Shown piece after piece: positions 8,401-16,941 of a DNA stretch of 64,000 nt (position 1 is its first letter; the number at the start of each line of letters is the position of its first letter). Origin of the DNA: Janthinobacterium sp. PAMC25594. GTDB lineage: Bacteria; Pseudomonadota; Gammaproteobacteria; Burkholderiales; Burkholderiaceae_D. The translations under genes were made by a program, and so were the position numbers. The stretch spans positions 5,084,001 through 5,148,000 of the forward strand of contig NZ_CP080377.1 in assembly GCF_019443505.1 (NCBI RefSeq), given 5' to 3'. The notes under the pieces are model-generated. The model saw nothing but the letters and a program-made list of their open reading frames with translations, was not told where the DNA came from and made no database searches.

Positions 8401-9654
8401 GGCGCTGGCCGGCACGCGCGTGGCCACGCCGGTGGCGATGGCCGCTTGCGACACGGCAGGCGCGACCCAGCTGCGCAGGCGTTCGTCGAACGGCGACGGA
8501 ATCAGTTGCAGCGGCGTCAAGGCGCTGGTTTCGTGGCCCGGCAATGGCTCCTTGGCCAGCGCGGCGATGGCGCGCACGCAGGCCAGCTTCATTTCTTCGT
8601 TGATGGTGGTGGCACCCACGTCGAGCGCACCGCGGAAGATGTACGGGAAGCACAGCACGTTGTTGATCTGGTTCGGGTAATCCGAGCGGCCCGTGGCCAC
8701 GATGGCGTCGTCGCGCACGGCATGCACTTTTTCCGGGGCGATTTCCGGATGCGGATTGGCCAGGGCGAAGATCAAGGGCTTGGCGGCCATCGATTCGACC
8801 ATCTGTGCGCTGACCACGCCACCCTTCGAGACGCCGATGAAGATGTCGGCGCCAACCATCGCGTCGGCCAGGTCGCGGTCGCTCGTGTCGTTCGCGTAGC
8901 GCGCCTTGTTCTCTTCCATGCTGGCATCGCGGCCCGGGTAGATCACGCCCTGGCTGTCGCACACTTTCAGCAGCGACTTGTTCAGGCCCAGCGAGACGAG
9001 CAAGTCCAGGCAGGCGATCGAGGCCGCGCCGGCGCCCGAGACGGCCACTTTCACATTGCCGATATCCTTGCCCACCAGCTCCAGGCCGTTCAGGATGCCG
9101 GCTGCGACGATGATGGCCGTGCCGTGCTGGTCGTCGTGGAAGACGGGAATGTTCATGCGCTTGCGCAATTGTTGCTCGATATAGAAGCAATCGGGCGCCT
9201 TGATGTCTTCCAGGTTGATGCCGCCGAAGGTCGGCTCCATGCGCACCACGGTGTCGATGAACAGGTCGGGATCGTTCTCGGCCAGTTCGATGTCGAACAC
9301 GTCGACGTCGGCAAATTGCTTGAACAGGCAAGCCTTGCCTTCCATCACCGGTTTGCTGGCCAGCGGGCCGATATCGCCCAGGCCCAGCACGGCTGTGCCA
9401 TTCGTGATCACGGCCACCAGGTTGCTGCGCGAGGTGTAGATGCCGGCCGTGCGCGGATCTTCGACGATGGCTTCGCAGGCAAAGGCCACGCCCGGCGAGT
9501 ACGCCAGGGTCAGGGCGCGGGCGTCGCCCAGCGGTTTGGTTGGCGTCACGGAAATCTTGCCTGCACGGGGTTCCGCGTGATAGGCGAGGGCGGCTTCTTT
9601 CAGGTTGAAGGTTTCGCCGTTCTGTTCGGCGTGCTTGCTGTGGGAAGTAGACAT
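8395..9654 (-). CDS. NADP-dependent malic enzyme, short form
   Basis: Oxidative decarboxylation of malate to pyruvate and CO2, supplying NAD(P)H and linking the TCA cycle to gluconeogenic or lipogenic pools. The 419-residue protein has the malic N-terminal domain ([38 protein letters not shown]), the metal-binding [11 protein letters not shown] motif and the Rossmann segment [16 protein letters not shown]. coli MaeB is about 760 residues and carries a C-terminal phosphotransacetylase-like domain; that domain is absent here. The protein ends cleanly, so this is a genuine short form. It is divergent from a LacI-type regulator, and a LacI-family operator lies inside its promoter, suggesting direct repression. 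Confidence 0.93.
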   Translation of the reverse strand: MSTSHSKHAEQNGETFNLKEAALAYHAEPRAGKISVTPTKPLGDARALTLAYSPGVAFACEAIVEDPRTAGIYTSRSNLVAVITNGTAVLGLGDIGPLASKPVMEGKACLFKQFADVDVFDIELAENDPDLFIDTVVRMEPTFGGINLEDIKAPDCFYIEQQLRKRMNIPVFHDDQHGTAIIVAAGILNGLELVGKDIGNVKVAVSGAGAASIACLDLLVSLGLNKSLLKVCDSQGVIYPGRDASMEENKARYANDTSDRDLADAMVGADIFIGVSKGGVVSAQMVESMAAKPLIFALANPHPEIAPEKVHAVRDDAIVATGRSDYPNQINNVLCFPYIFRGALDVGATTINEEMKLACVRAIAALAKEPLPGHETSALTPLQLIPSPFDERLRSWVAPAVSQAAIATGVATRVPASAK

Positions 9655-9701
9655 AAGAATTCTGGGAAGGGCCTACAGGGCCCGAGTGGTGAATCCGGGC
9701 C

Positions 9702-9730
9702 ATGTTATGCAAGCGTTTGCACGCTGTCAA
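9702..9730 (-). promoter_or_regulatory. Sigma-70 promoter of the malic enzyme gene
   Basis: On the minus strand a perfect -35 TTGACA (complement of 9725-9730) is separated by exactly 17 bp from TAACAT (complement of 9702-9707). It lies 48 bp upstream of the malic enzyme start. The 17-bp spacer contains a LacI-family operator. Confidence 0.8.
9708..9721. promoter_or_regulatory. LacI-family operator O1 in malic enzyme promoter spacer
   Basis: TGCAAGCGTTTGCA fits the LacI/GalR-family pattern TGNNANCGNTNNCA at every fixed position, with the central CG that such regulators need. It fills the -35/-10 spacer of the malic enzyme promoter, so bound repressor would exclude RNA polymerase. Confidence 0.8.
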
Positions 9731-9785
9731 GGCTGTATTGTACTTAAGAGTCTCAAAACCGCTTTGGGCAACGGCATTATTTCAA

Positions 9786-9799
9786 TGCAAGCGTTTGCT
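9786..9799. promoter_or_regulatory. LacI-family operator O2
   Basis: TGCAAGCGTTTGCT repeats O1 with one changed end base, in the same orientation and 78 bp away (start to start). It lies just upstream of the -35 of the regulator gene. Two operators at this distance would allow autoregulation or a small repression loop. Confidence 0.78.
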
Positions 9800-9805
9800 C
9801 GGTTT

Positions 9806-9836
9806 TTGACGGCATGGGCATTTTTTGCGATAAAAT
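9806..9836 (+). promoter_or_regulatory. Probable promoter of the LacI-type regulator gene
   Basis: TTGACG at 9806-9811 is followed after 19 bp by TAAAAT (9831-9836); GATAAA at 17 bp is an alternative -10. It is 26 bp upstream of the regulator's ATG and directly downstream of operator O2. Confidence 0.6.
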
Positions 9837-9861
9837 CACTGTATTGCGATCCGGGAAGCCC

Positions 9862-10887
9862 ATGACAAACAAGAACCCCACCTTAAGCGACGTCGCGCGG
9901 GCCAGCGGCGTGCACTTTTCCACCGTCTCGCGCGTGATGAACCCGGCAACGCGGCAAATGGTCAGCGCCGAGGTGGCCACGCGCGTGCTGGCCGAAGCGG
10001 GCCGGCTCGGTTACCGGCCCAACCGCGCCGCCTCCACCCTGGTCACGCGCAAGTCGCGCATCATCGGCGTGGTCCTGCCCGACATCACCAACGCTGTGTT
10101 CCCGCCCATCCTGCTGGGCATCGAGGAAGGCTTGCGCAAGCATGGCTACCTGGCCATCGTCGCCAACGTGGGTGCCGACGAGGAAGAGCAGCTGTTCGTC
10201 ATCAACCGGCTGCTGGGGCAGCAGGTCGACGGCCTGATCCTGGCCACGGCACGGCGCCACGATCCCGTCATCAAGATGTGCATCGACCAGAACGTGCCGG
10301 TGGTCACCGTCAACCGCAGCGACGAGACGGGCGTCGCTTCCTGCGTCGTCAGCGACGACGTGGTCGGCATGCGCCTGGCCGTCGAGCACTTGCTGGCGCT
10401 GGGCCACCGCCATATCGCGCACATCGCCGGCCCGGAAAACCTCTCCACGGGGCACGTGCGCCGCCTCGGTTTCCTGGCCGCCATCCAGGCCAGCGAACTC
10501 GATCCCTCGCAAGCGTTCGTGTTTGAAAGCAGCGGCTATTCGCGCGAATGCGGCAAGGCGGCCCTGCTGGAACTGCTGCGCCAGTCGCCGCGGACGACGG
10601 CCGTGGTGACGGGCAGCGACCTGGTGGCCCTCGGCTGCTACGATGCCATCCGCGAGCTGGGCTTGAGCTGCCCGGAAGATATTTCCGTGGTGGGCCACAA
10701 CGACATGCCGTACATGGACATGATCCGTCCGCCTCTCACCACCATCCGCATCCGCCACCACGGCATCGGCACGGAAGCGGCCCGGCTGATCCTGCAAACC
10801 ATCGCCTCGCCCGATTCCGCGGTGCTCGACGTGCGCCTGAAACCTGAACTGGTGGTGCGCGAATCGACGGCGGCGCCCAGAGTTTGA
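9862..10887 (+). CDS. LacI-family transcriptional regulator
   Basis: A 341-residue DNA-binding repressor. The helix-turn-helix and hinge are at the N terminus (LSDVARASGVHFSTVSRVMN, then LGYRPNRAASTL), followed by a periplasmic-binding-protein-like sugar or metabolite domain (IIGVVLPDITNAVFPPILLGIEEGL ... VVGHNDMPYMDMIRPPLTTI). The ATG at 9862, with GGGAAG upstream, places the HTH at residue 7, as is normal; the longer frame from 9814 is not needed. Two near-identical LacI-type operators in the 207-bp divergent gap, one inside the malic enzyme promoter, point to the malic enzyme gene and the regulator itself as targets. The effector cannot be read from the sequence. Confidence 0.93.
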   Translation: MTNKNPTLSDVARASGVHFSTVSRVMNPATRQMVSAEVATRVLAEAGRLGYRPNRAASTLVTRKSRIIGVVLPDITNAVFPPILLGIEEGLRKHGYLAIVANVGADEEEQLFVINRLLGQQVDGLILATARRHDPVIKMCIDQNVPVVTVNRSDETGVASCVVSDDVVGMRLAVEHLLALGHRHIAHIAGPENLSTGHVRRLGFLAAIQASELDPSQAFVFESSGYSRECGKAALLELLRQSPRTTAVVTGSDLVALGCYDAIRELGLSCPEDISVVGHNDMPYMDMIRPPLTTIRIRHHGIGTEAARLILQTIASPDSAVLDVRLKPELVVRESTAAPRV

Positions 10888-10951
10888 GGTGGCGGCAGAG
10901 CCGCAAGGTGGTACACTGGCGGCCCTCCTTGATTTCCTTGCCCTCATCGCC

Positions 10952-11491
10952 ATGACCAAAACCAACACGCCTTCCCCCAAACGCCGCGAAGAGGGCGTCG
11001 CCAAGCTGACCGTCAATCCCTTCCTCGACGCCGAGTTTTACGCGCGCATGCGCGACTACACGGAGCGCGATGCCGCCATCATCAAGGAATTGAAAGCCAT
11101 TGCCGAGATCCGCGCCGGCAACAAGCAGCCCGATCCCCGTCTGGCGCCGTCGCTGGCAGCCTTGCGCGACACCGTCAAGAAGGGCTTGAGCTTTGGCGAG
11201 ATGCTGGACCGCATGGCCGCCGGCAAGGAAAAAGGCTTGTGGGAACCCTGGATGACGACCTTCGGCATCGAGATCCGCGCCGTCAACTATGGCGCCGGCC
11301 CGCGCAACGCCTGCCTGGTGCTGGACCTGGCCGCGAATGCCCCGGCGCACGCGATGTTCGCCAAGGCCGGTATCCAGAACTGGCGCAGCCTGGCCGCCGA
11401 CGATTGCTCCGTCGTGCGCTCGGAAAAAGCCACTGAAACGTCGCCACTGAAAGTGTACGCCGTGTTTTACCTGGATCCATTGCCGGCCTGA
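10952..11491 (+). CDS. Hypothetical protein
   Basis: A 179-residue soluble protein that I do not recognise. The ATG at 10952 opens MTKTNTPSPKRREEGVAK; an in-frame start at 10889 would add 21 residues and abuts the regulator gene. The first half is charged and helical (LDAEFYARMRDYTERDAAIIKELKAI). The second half alternates strands (MTTFGIEIRAVNYGAGPRN, ACLVLDLAAN, VYAVFYLDPLPA). No signal peptide or membrane segment is visible. Its 3' end overlaps the 3' end of the convergent LysE-type gene by 25 bp. Confidence 0.7.
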   Translation: MTKTNTPSPKRREEGVAKLTVNPFLDAEFYARMRDYTERDAAIIKELKAIAEIRAGNKQPDPRLAPSLAALRDTVKKGLSFGEMLDRMAAGKEKGLWEPWMTTFGIEIRAVNYGAGPRNACLVLDLAANAPAHAMFAKAGIQNWRSLAADDCSVVRSEKATETSPLKVYAVFYLDPLPA

Positions 11492-12093
11492 TCCGCCAAC
11501 AGCACCACCGCCAGCACGATCAGCATCACGCCCGACAGCCGCTCCAGCAGCGGCAGCGCGCGCGCAAAGCGCTGCCGCAGGGCGGTGCTGCCGATGGCCA
11601 GCGCCACCGCCATATCCCACGCCAGCACGGCAAAGATCATCCACGCGCCATACGCCACCATCGCAACGGGACTCGTCTGCCTGGCGGCCAGCACGGTGGC
11701 CAGGCTGACGTAGAACAGCGCATTCTTCGGGTTCAGAATGGCGGAGACAAACCCCATCGCGACACCGCCGCGCCAGCGCGCCTTGCCGGTGGCGGGCTTT
11801 GTATCCAGGCTGTTCTTGCCCGCATGGCGCAAGAACAGCCAGCCCAGGTACAGCAGATAGGCGCATCCGGCCAGCCGCACCACCATGAATGCCGTACTGC
11901 CCGCCCGCAGCACCGATAGTCCGCCAAATGCCGCCACGATAAACACCGCATTGGCTGCGGTAATGCCCATGCACGTGCCGGCGGCGCCGCGCCAGCCGTG
12001 GGCCAGCGAGGTGCGTGCGATCAGGAAAAAATCGGGACCGGGCGACAGCAGGGAAAGAAAGTGGGCGGCGGCGATGAAGAAGAAATCCTGCAT
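11467..12093 (-). CDS. LysE family translocator (amino-acid exporter)
   Basis: A 208-residue inner membrane exporter of the LysE/RhtB superfamily, which pumps amino acids or their analogues out of the cell. The start MQDFFFIAAAHFLSLLSPGPDFFLIARTS holds the family's N-terminal S-P-G-P-D motif in TM1. About six hydrophobic segments follow, including the LNPKNALFYVSLA segment typical of the family. An upstream longer frame lacks homology, so the ATG at 12093 was chosen. An AraC-type regulator gene, interrupted by a frameshift, lies 79 bp upstream on the same strand. LysE exporters are often controlled by such a neighbour. Confidence 0.9.
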   Translation of the reverse strand: MQDFFFIAAAHFLSLLSPGPDFFLIARTSLAHGWRGAAGTCMGITAANAVFIVAAFGGLSVLRAGSTAFMVVRLAGCAYLLYLGWLFLRHAGKNSLDTKPATGKARWRGGVAMGFVSAILNPKNALFYVSLATVLAARQTSPVAMVAYGAWMIFAVLAWDMAVALAIGSTALRQRFARALPLLERLSGVMLIVLAVVLLADQAGNGSR

Positions 12094-12172
12094 GGAATTT
12101 GGCTCCGGCAATGGCGATGCGCGAGTATGCCGGGGCAGGCGAGCGCCTGTATTGAAGAAAATTGCGGGCGCC

Positions 12173-12969
12173 TCAGCCGCCCTGGCCGCGATAGCGTCCC
12201 GGCGTGATGCCCGCATGCGCCTTGAAGACGCGCTGCAGATGGCTCTGGTCTGCAAAACCCAGTTCATGCGCCAGTTGCGCCAGCGCCGTTCCTGCCTGCA
12301 AGCGGCTGCGCGCGCGGTTGACGTGCATATTTAGCTGGTAGGCATGCGGCGTCATGCCCGTGGCGGCGCGAAAAGCGCGGATCAATTGATAAGGGCTCAG
12401 GCCTGCCGCTTCCGCCAGTTGCCGCAGGCTGGCCGAAGGCCGCGCCTGCAGCGTTGCGAGCACGGGCGCCAGTTGCGGCGGCACCGGCTTGCGCTCCGAG
12501 GGCAGCAGGTCTGCGCGGGCGTCGGCGCAAGCGCCCAGGAACGCCAGCAGCGCCGCATCCTTCTCTGCCGCGTCGGCGCTTGAAAACAGCAGCGCATGCA
12601 TGGCGCAAAACTGCGCGTACAGCCGCGGGCAGTGCAACACCGTCGCCGTGTCGCCGTGTCGCCATCGAGCGCCGGCGCGTGTGCTTGCAGCCATTGCGCA
12701 TCGAGATGCAGCATCTGGTAGCTCCAGACGGCGTCAGGCAGGGGATTGCAGGCGTGCACGCAGCCGGCCGGCACCAGCACCAGGCTGCCGGCGCTGAGAG
12801 CGCTCTGGCGGCCATGGCTGCCCGTAAACATGCTGCCGCCAGCGTCGACGGCGCCGATGGAAAACGTGGGATGGCTGTGCGGCTTGTAGCAGGCCCGGCT
12901 GTGACAGGCGCGCCGGCTCTCCACGTGGGGCAGCTCCGGGTCGCGCCAGAAGAAGGCAGTGCCCGGCAT
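12173..12969 (-). pseudogene. AraC-family regulator split by an 8-bp tandem duplication
   Basis: The N-terminal cupin-like sensor half (MPGTAFFWRDPELPH, YKPHSHPTFSIGAVDAGG) reads in one frame from 12969. The C-terminal AraC DNA-binding half (RQLAEAAGLSPYQLIRAFRAATG ... ELGFADQSHLQRVFKAH) reads in another frame to 12173. The frames switch exactly at two tandem copies of GGCGACAC (minus strand). Removing one copy restores a continuous 262-residue AraC-family protein reading ...LDGDTATVLHCPRLY.... As written, the first frame runs on for about 70 wrong residues. The gene starts 2 bp after the rng stop and precedes a LysE exporter. It could be a pseudogene, a slipped-strand phase-variable gene, or a sequencing error. 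Confidence 0.85.
12648..12663. repeat. 8-bp tandem duplication causing the AraC frameshift
   Basis: GTGTCGCC occurs twice in tandem on the plus strand (12648-12655 and 12656-12663), preceded by a degenerate copy (CCGTCGCC, 12640-12647). A net gain of 8 bp shifts the reading frame of the AraC-type gene. Confidence 0.9.
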
Positions 12970-12971
12970 GA

Positions 12972-14435
12972 CTACATCAAAATGACGTCATACTGCTCCT
13001 GGTGGTAGGCATTTTCCACCTGCAGCGAAATTTTCTTGCCGATGAAATCACCGAGCATGGCCAGGTGCTGCGATTCTTCCTCTAAAAACAAATCCACGAC
13101 TTCCTGCGAGGCGAGGATGCGGAATTCGCGCGGGTTGAACTGTTTTGCCTCGCGCAGCAGTTCGCGCAGGATTTCATAGCAGATGGTGCGCGAGGTTTTC
13201 ACCTGGCCCTTGCCGGCGCAGGCGGGGCACGGTTCGCACAGGATGTGGGCGAGCGATTCGCGCGTGCGCTTGCGCGTCATTTCCACCAGGCCCAGCGGCG
13301 AGAAATTGCTCACCGACACCTTGGTGCGGTCGCGCGACAAGGTGCGTTTCAGCTCGGCCAGCACGGCGTTGCGGTGCTCGGCATTGTCCATGTCGATGAA
13401 GTCGAGGATGATGATGCCGCCCAGGTTGCGCAGGCGCAGCTGGCGCGCGATGGCGTGCGCCGCTTCCAGGTTGGTCTTGAAAATCGTGTCGGCGAAATTG
13501 CGCCCGCCCACAAAGCCGCCCGTGTTGACGTCGATGGTGGTCATCGCTTCCGTCTGGTCGACGATCAGGTAGCCGCCCGATTTCAGGTCGACTCTGCGCC
13601 CCAGCGCGCGCAAAATTTCTTCTTCCACGCCATATAAATCGAACAGTGGGCGCTCGCCCGTGTAGTGCTGCAGCCGCGTCAGTTCGCTGGGCGTGTAGAT
13701 TTCCGCGAATTCGCGCAGTTTCACATAGTTTTCGCGCGAGTCGACCTGGATGGTGGCCGTTTCATCGCCGACGAAGTCGCGCAGCACGCGTTGCGCCAGG
13801 CTCAAATCCTGGTGCAGCAGGCTGGTGGCGGGACGCGTGCGTGCGCCGTGCGTGATCGTGCTCCAGGTTTTTCTCAGGTAGTCGACGTCCGCCTTCAGGT
13901 CCGCGTCGGATGCATCCTCGGCCATGGTGCGCACGATGTAGCCGCCCTTTTCATCGGGCGGCAGCAGGCTTTGCAGGCGCACGCGCAATTGCTCGCGTTC
14001 CGCTTCCTTTTCGATTTTCTGCGAGATGCCGATGTGCTTGTCTTGCGGCAGGTACACCAGCATGCGCCCGGCGATGGAAATCTGCGTCGACAGGCGCGCG
14101 CCCTTGGTGCCGATCGGGTCCTTGATCACCTGCACCGTCAGCACCTGGCCGTCGAAGAGGATTTTTTCTATCGGCGCCGGTGTGGCGTTCTGGCCGTCGT
14201 GGCCGCGCGCTTCCCAGATGTCGGCCACGTGCAGGAACGCGGCACGCTCCAGGCCGATGTCGATGAAGGCCGATTGCATGCCTGGCAACACCCGCACCAC
14301 TTTGCCGGAATACACATTGCCGGCCAGGCCGCGCGTGAGCGTGCGCTCGATGTGCAATTCCTGCACGGCGCCCTGGAGTATGAGGGCGACGCGGGTTTCT
14401 TGCGGCGTGATATTGATCAGGATGTCTTCGTTCAT
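12972..14435 (-). CDS. rng: Ribonuclease G
   Basis: Endoribonuclease of the RNase E/G family, acting in 16S rRNA 5' maturation and mRNA decay. The 487-residue protein starts MNEDILINITPQETRVAL and has an S1-like RNA-binding domain at about residues 35-125. The catalytic metal-binding region is IIILDFIDMDNAEHR, with the two key Asp residues, and the Zn-link CEPCPACAGKG follows. There is no long RNase E-type C-terminal scaffold, which supports RNase G. The start is internal to a longer open frame and is chosen by homology to the family. It is near the end of the leftward hemF-nadD-rsfS-rlmH-maf-rng run. Confidence 0.96.
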   Translation of the reverse strand: MNEDILINITPQETRVALILQGAVQELHIERTLTRGLAGNVYSGKVVRVLPGMQSAFIDIGLERAAFLHVADIWEARGHDGQNATPAPIEKILFDGQVLTVQVIKDPIGTKGARLSTQISIAGRMLVYLPQDKHIGISQKIEKEAEREQLRVRLQSLLPPDEKGGYIVRTMAEDASDADLKADVDYLRKTWSTITHGARTRPATSLLHQDLSLAQRVLRDFVGDETATIQVDSRENYVKLREFAEIYTPSELTRLQHYTGERPLFDLYGVEEEILRALGRRVDLKSGGYLIVDQTEAMTTIDVNTGGFVGGRNFADTIFKTNLEAAHAIARQLRLRNLGGIIILDFIDMDNAEHRNAVLAELKRTLSRDRTKVSVSNFSPLGLVEMTRKRTRESLAHILCEPCPACAGKGQVKTSRTICYEILRELLREAKQFNPREFRILASQEVVDLFLEEESQHLAMLGDFIGKKISLQVENAYHQEQYDVILM

Positions 14436-14476
14436 GGAGGCGGGGAAGTGGAGGCAACGAATGACATCATACCCGA

Positions 14477-15097
14477 TCAGGGCAGGGGCAAACCTGCCAG
14501 TCTTAGCAACTGTGCAGTTTCGTACAGGGGCAGGCCCATGATGCCGGAATGGCTGCCTTCGATATGCTCGACGAACAGCGCGGCGCTGCCCTGGATGCCG
14601 TAGCCGCCGGCCTTGTCGTACGGTTCCGGCGTGGCGCAATACGCGGCGATGGACGCGGGCGAGAGCACGCCGAAGCGCACTTGCGACACCTGCGTGCGCT
14701 GCTCGGCGAAGTCCTTGTAGTGCACGGCGATCGAGGTGAGTACCTGATGCGTGCGGCCCGACAGCTGCTGCAGCATCGCCACGGCCTCAAGGCGGTCGGC
14801 CGGCTTGCCGAGGATGATGCCGTCGATGGTGACGGTGGTGTCGGCCGCCAGCACGGGGCGCGGGGTCAGGTGGCGGCGGCGCACCAGGTCCCAGGCGAAG
14901 GCGGCTTTTTCATTCGACACGCGGGCGACATAGTCGAGCGCCGACTCGCCGGGAAGGACTTCCTCGGTGACGTCGGCGCCGCGCGGGCCATCGCTGCGCA
15001 GCAGCAGCAATTCGAAATCGATGCCGATCTGGCGCAGCAGTTCGCGCCGGCGCGGACTTTTGGAAGCGAGGTAGATCTTGTGATCAGCCGTTTTCAT
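14477..15097 (-). CDS. maf: Maf nucleoside triphosphate pyrophosphatase (YhdE type)
   Basis: Hydrolyses non-canonical or selected nucleoside triphosphates, probably dTTP/UTP, to the monophosphate. The 206-residue protein starts MKTADHKIYLASKSPRRRELL, with the Maf signature SxSPRR, then VLAADTTVTIDG (catalytic Asp region) and the C-terminal DKAGGYGIQGSAALFVE segment. This last segment, with the following GSHSGIMGLPLYET, is closer to YhdE than to YceF, so dTTP/UTP specificity is inferred. The gene starts 8 bp after the rlmH stop and belongs to the same leftward operon. Confidence 0.93.
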   Translation of the reverse strand: MKTADHKIYLASKSPRRRELLRQIGIDFELLLLRSDGPRGADVTEEVLPGESALDYVARVSNEKAAFAWDLVRRRHLTPRPVLAADTTVTIDGIILGKPADRLEAVAMLQQLSGRTHQVLTSIAVHYKDFAEQRTQVSQVRFGVLSPASIAAYCATPEPYDKAGGYGIQGSAALFVEHIEGSHSGIMGLPLYETAQLLRLAGLPLP

Positions 15098-15105
15098 GGG
15101 GGAGT

Positions 15106-15576
15106 TCAGACGCGATGGTAGGGGTGGTTTTGCGTGATCGACCAGGCACGATAGAGCTGCTCGGCGAGGATCACGCGCACCACGCCGTGCGGCAGGGTCA
15201 TGCTGGAAATGCGCAGCATGCCTTCGGCACGCGCCTTGAGCTGCGGATCGAGGCCGTCGGCGCCGCCGATCAAAAAGGCGGTGTCGCGGCCATCCTGCTG
15301 CCACGCCATCAACTGCTGCGACAGGCCGACGCTGGTCAGATCCTTGCCGCGTTCGTCGAGGGCGATGATGCGCACGCCCTTGGGCAGGACGGCTTCGATG
15401 CGTTCGCGTTCCAGCGCCATCGCCGTAGCGGCGGTCTTGCTGCCGGAACGCTCCACCGGCTTGATTTCTTTCAGCACGATGCGCAATTCCGGCGGCATGC
15501 GCTTCGCGTATTCCGCGAAGCCCGTCTCTATCCAGGCCGGCATTTTATGGCCGACCGCAGCGATGATGAGCTGCAT
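15106..15576 (-). CDS. rlmH: 23S rRNA (pseudouridine-1915-N3)-methyltransferase
   Basis: SPOUT-class methyltransferase that methylates pseudouridine 1915 in helix 69 of 23S rRNA on assembled 70S ribosomes. The 156-residue length is exactly typical. It starts [27 protein letters not shown] and contains the knot segments [24 protein letters not shown] and the C-terminal [17 protein letters not shown], which is nearly invariant in RlmH. The rsfS stop lies 6 bp upstream, so both genes are translated from one message. Confidence 0.97.
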   Translation of the reverse strand: MQLIIAAVGHKMPAWIETGFAEYAKRMPPELRIVLKEIKPVERSGSKTAATAMALERERIEAVLPKGVRIIALDERGKDLTSVGLSQQLMAWQQDGRDTAFLIGGADGLDPQLKARAEGMLRISSMTLPHGVVRVILAEQLYRAWSITQNHPYHRV

Positions 15577-15582
15577 CGAGGC

Positions 15583-16269
15583 TTACGCTTCGACTTTTTT
15601 GATACGCTTGATCACGGTTTTTGCCGGTGCAGCATCGGCTGCCGGTTTGGCCGCGCGCGGGGTGCGCACTTTTTTCTCTGGCAGCGCTTTCAAGGCTTTC
15701 ACGGCAGCCGCTTCGGTCTTGGTCGGTGCGATTTTCACGGTCTTGCCGACAGCTTTCGAGGCGGCTTTTTTCGCCGGGGCTTTCTTGGCGGTGGTGGCTG
15801 TCGTGGATTTCTTCGCTGGTGTTTTCTTTTCGATCACAGGCGAAACTTCGACCTTGGCCTTGCTCGCCGCCAGATGGCCGCTGATTTTCTTCGGCTCGTC
15901 GTCGCCGGCTTTTTTCGGCGCGCGCTTGGCGGCACCGAGCTTGATCGGGGTGTCGCCCCAGATTTCTTCCAGTCGGTAGTAGGCGCGGATAGGCGCTTGC
16001 ATGATGTGGACGATCATGTCGCCCAGATCGACCAGCACCCATTCACCCGTTTCCTCGCCTTCCATGCCGATGATTTGGCCGCCGGCGTCCTTGACCTTGT
16101 CGCGCACCGAGGCGGCCAGCGCCTTGGTTTGACGGTTCGAGGTACCGGAGACGATCGCGATGCGGTCGAACAGGCTGGTCAGATGACTCGTTTCGAAGAC
16201 GGCGATGTCTTGGCCTTTGACGTCTTCAAGGGCGTCAACGACGAGGGTTTGCAGTTTTTTGATGTCCAT
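15583..16269 (-). CDS. rsfS: Ribosomal silencing factor RsfS with long Lys/Ala-rich tail
   Basis: RsfS binds ribosomal protein uL14 and blocks 30S-50S joining when nutrients are scarce. Residues 1-110 are a normal RsfS domain (MDIKKLQTLVVDALEDVKGQDI, GEWVLVDLGDMIVHIM, YYRLEEIWGD). The usual protein ends near residue 110-130. Here about 115 more residues follow, made almost only of Lys, Ala, Pro, Thr and Val with repeated PAKK/AKKA motifs, much like histone H1-type or nucleoid-binding tails. The frame is continuous to KVEA at the stop, so this is not a frameshift. The tail is probably disordered and may bind rRNA or DNA. Confidence 0.95.
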   Translation of the reverse strand: MDIKKLQTLVVDALEDVKGQDIAVFETSHLTSLFDRIAIVSGTSNRQTKALAASVRDKVKDAGGQIIGMEGEETGEWVLVDLGDMIVHIMQAPIRAYYRLEEIWGDTPIKLGAAKRAPKKAGDDEPKKISGHLAASKAKVEVSPVIEKKTPAKKSTTATTAKKAPAKKAASKAVGKTVKIAPTKTEAAAVKALKALPEKKVRTPRAAKPAADAAPAKTVIKRIKKVEA

Positions 16270-16941
16270 TTAGCTTTTGTATAAATTATGTTGTTCAATA
16301 TAGTCTAGCACTAGCGGGGAAACAAGCGAGTTTGCCCGATTCCCCCGTTGTAATGCCGCACGTATTTCGGTGGCGGAGATATCCACCGCGAAGTCCTGTG
16401 CCAGATAAGTCAGACCGTGCGGCGTGTTGCGGATGCTGTCCAGCGACCCCAGGCGGCGCGAAAATTCGTCGGCGACCACTTGCGGTACTGCTGTGTCATT
16501 CAGCGCGAAGCCGGGGCGGGCCGCGACGCAGATATGCGCGTATTCAAATAATTGCTGCCATTCGCGCCATGTCGCGAGCCGCTGCAGCTGGTCGGCGCCC
16601 ATCAGAAAAACGATGGAAGCGCGCGGCCCCAGCTCGGCGCGTACCTGGCGCAAGGTATCGATGGTGTAGCTGGCCTGGCCATGTTCGCTGCGCTCGATTT
16701 CCTGACGGTCGATCATCACGGGCAGGGGCAGGCTGGCAAACGCCAGACCGGCCATCTCGGCGCGCTGCTGGCCGGTGGCGCCCAGCTTGCTCTTTTGCCA
16801 CGGCGCGCCCGCCGGAATCACGCGCAGCTCATCGGCGTGCAGCAGGCTGGAAAAATGCGTGCCCAGCGCGACATGGCCCATGTGAACCGGATCGTAGCTG
16901 CCACCGAGTAGCGCCACGCATGCCGTACCACTTTCCTTCAC
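16270..16941 (-). CDS. nadD: Nicotinate-nucleotide adenylyltransferase
   Basis: Transfers AMP from ATP to nicotinate mononucleotide to make deamido-NAD in NAD biosynthesis. The 223-residue protein has the nucleotidyltransferase motif [11 protein letters not shown] near the start, a central FLMGADQL segment and the ISATEIR motif near the C terminus. It overlaps the hemF stop by 4 bp (ATGA) and abuts rsfS with no gap. The N-terminal [11 protein letters not shown] fits the usual NadD start. Confidence 0.96.
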   Translation of the reverse strand: MKESGTACVALLGGSYDPVHMGHVALGTHFSSLLHADELRVIPAGAPWQKSKLGATGQQRAEMAGLAFASLPLPVMIDRQEIERSEHGQASYTIDTLRQVRAELGPRASIVFLMGADQLQRLATWREWQQLFEYAHICVAARPGFALNDTAVPQVVADEFSRRLGSLDSIRNTPHGLTYLAQDFAVDISATEIRAALQRGNRANSLVSPLVLDYIEQHNLYKS

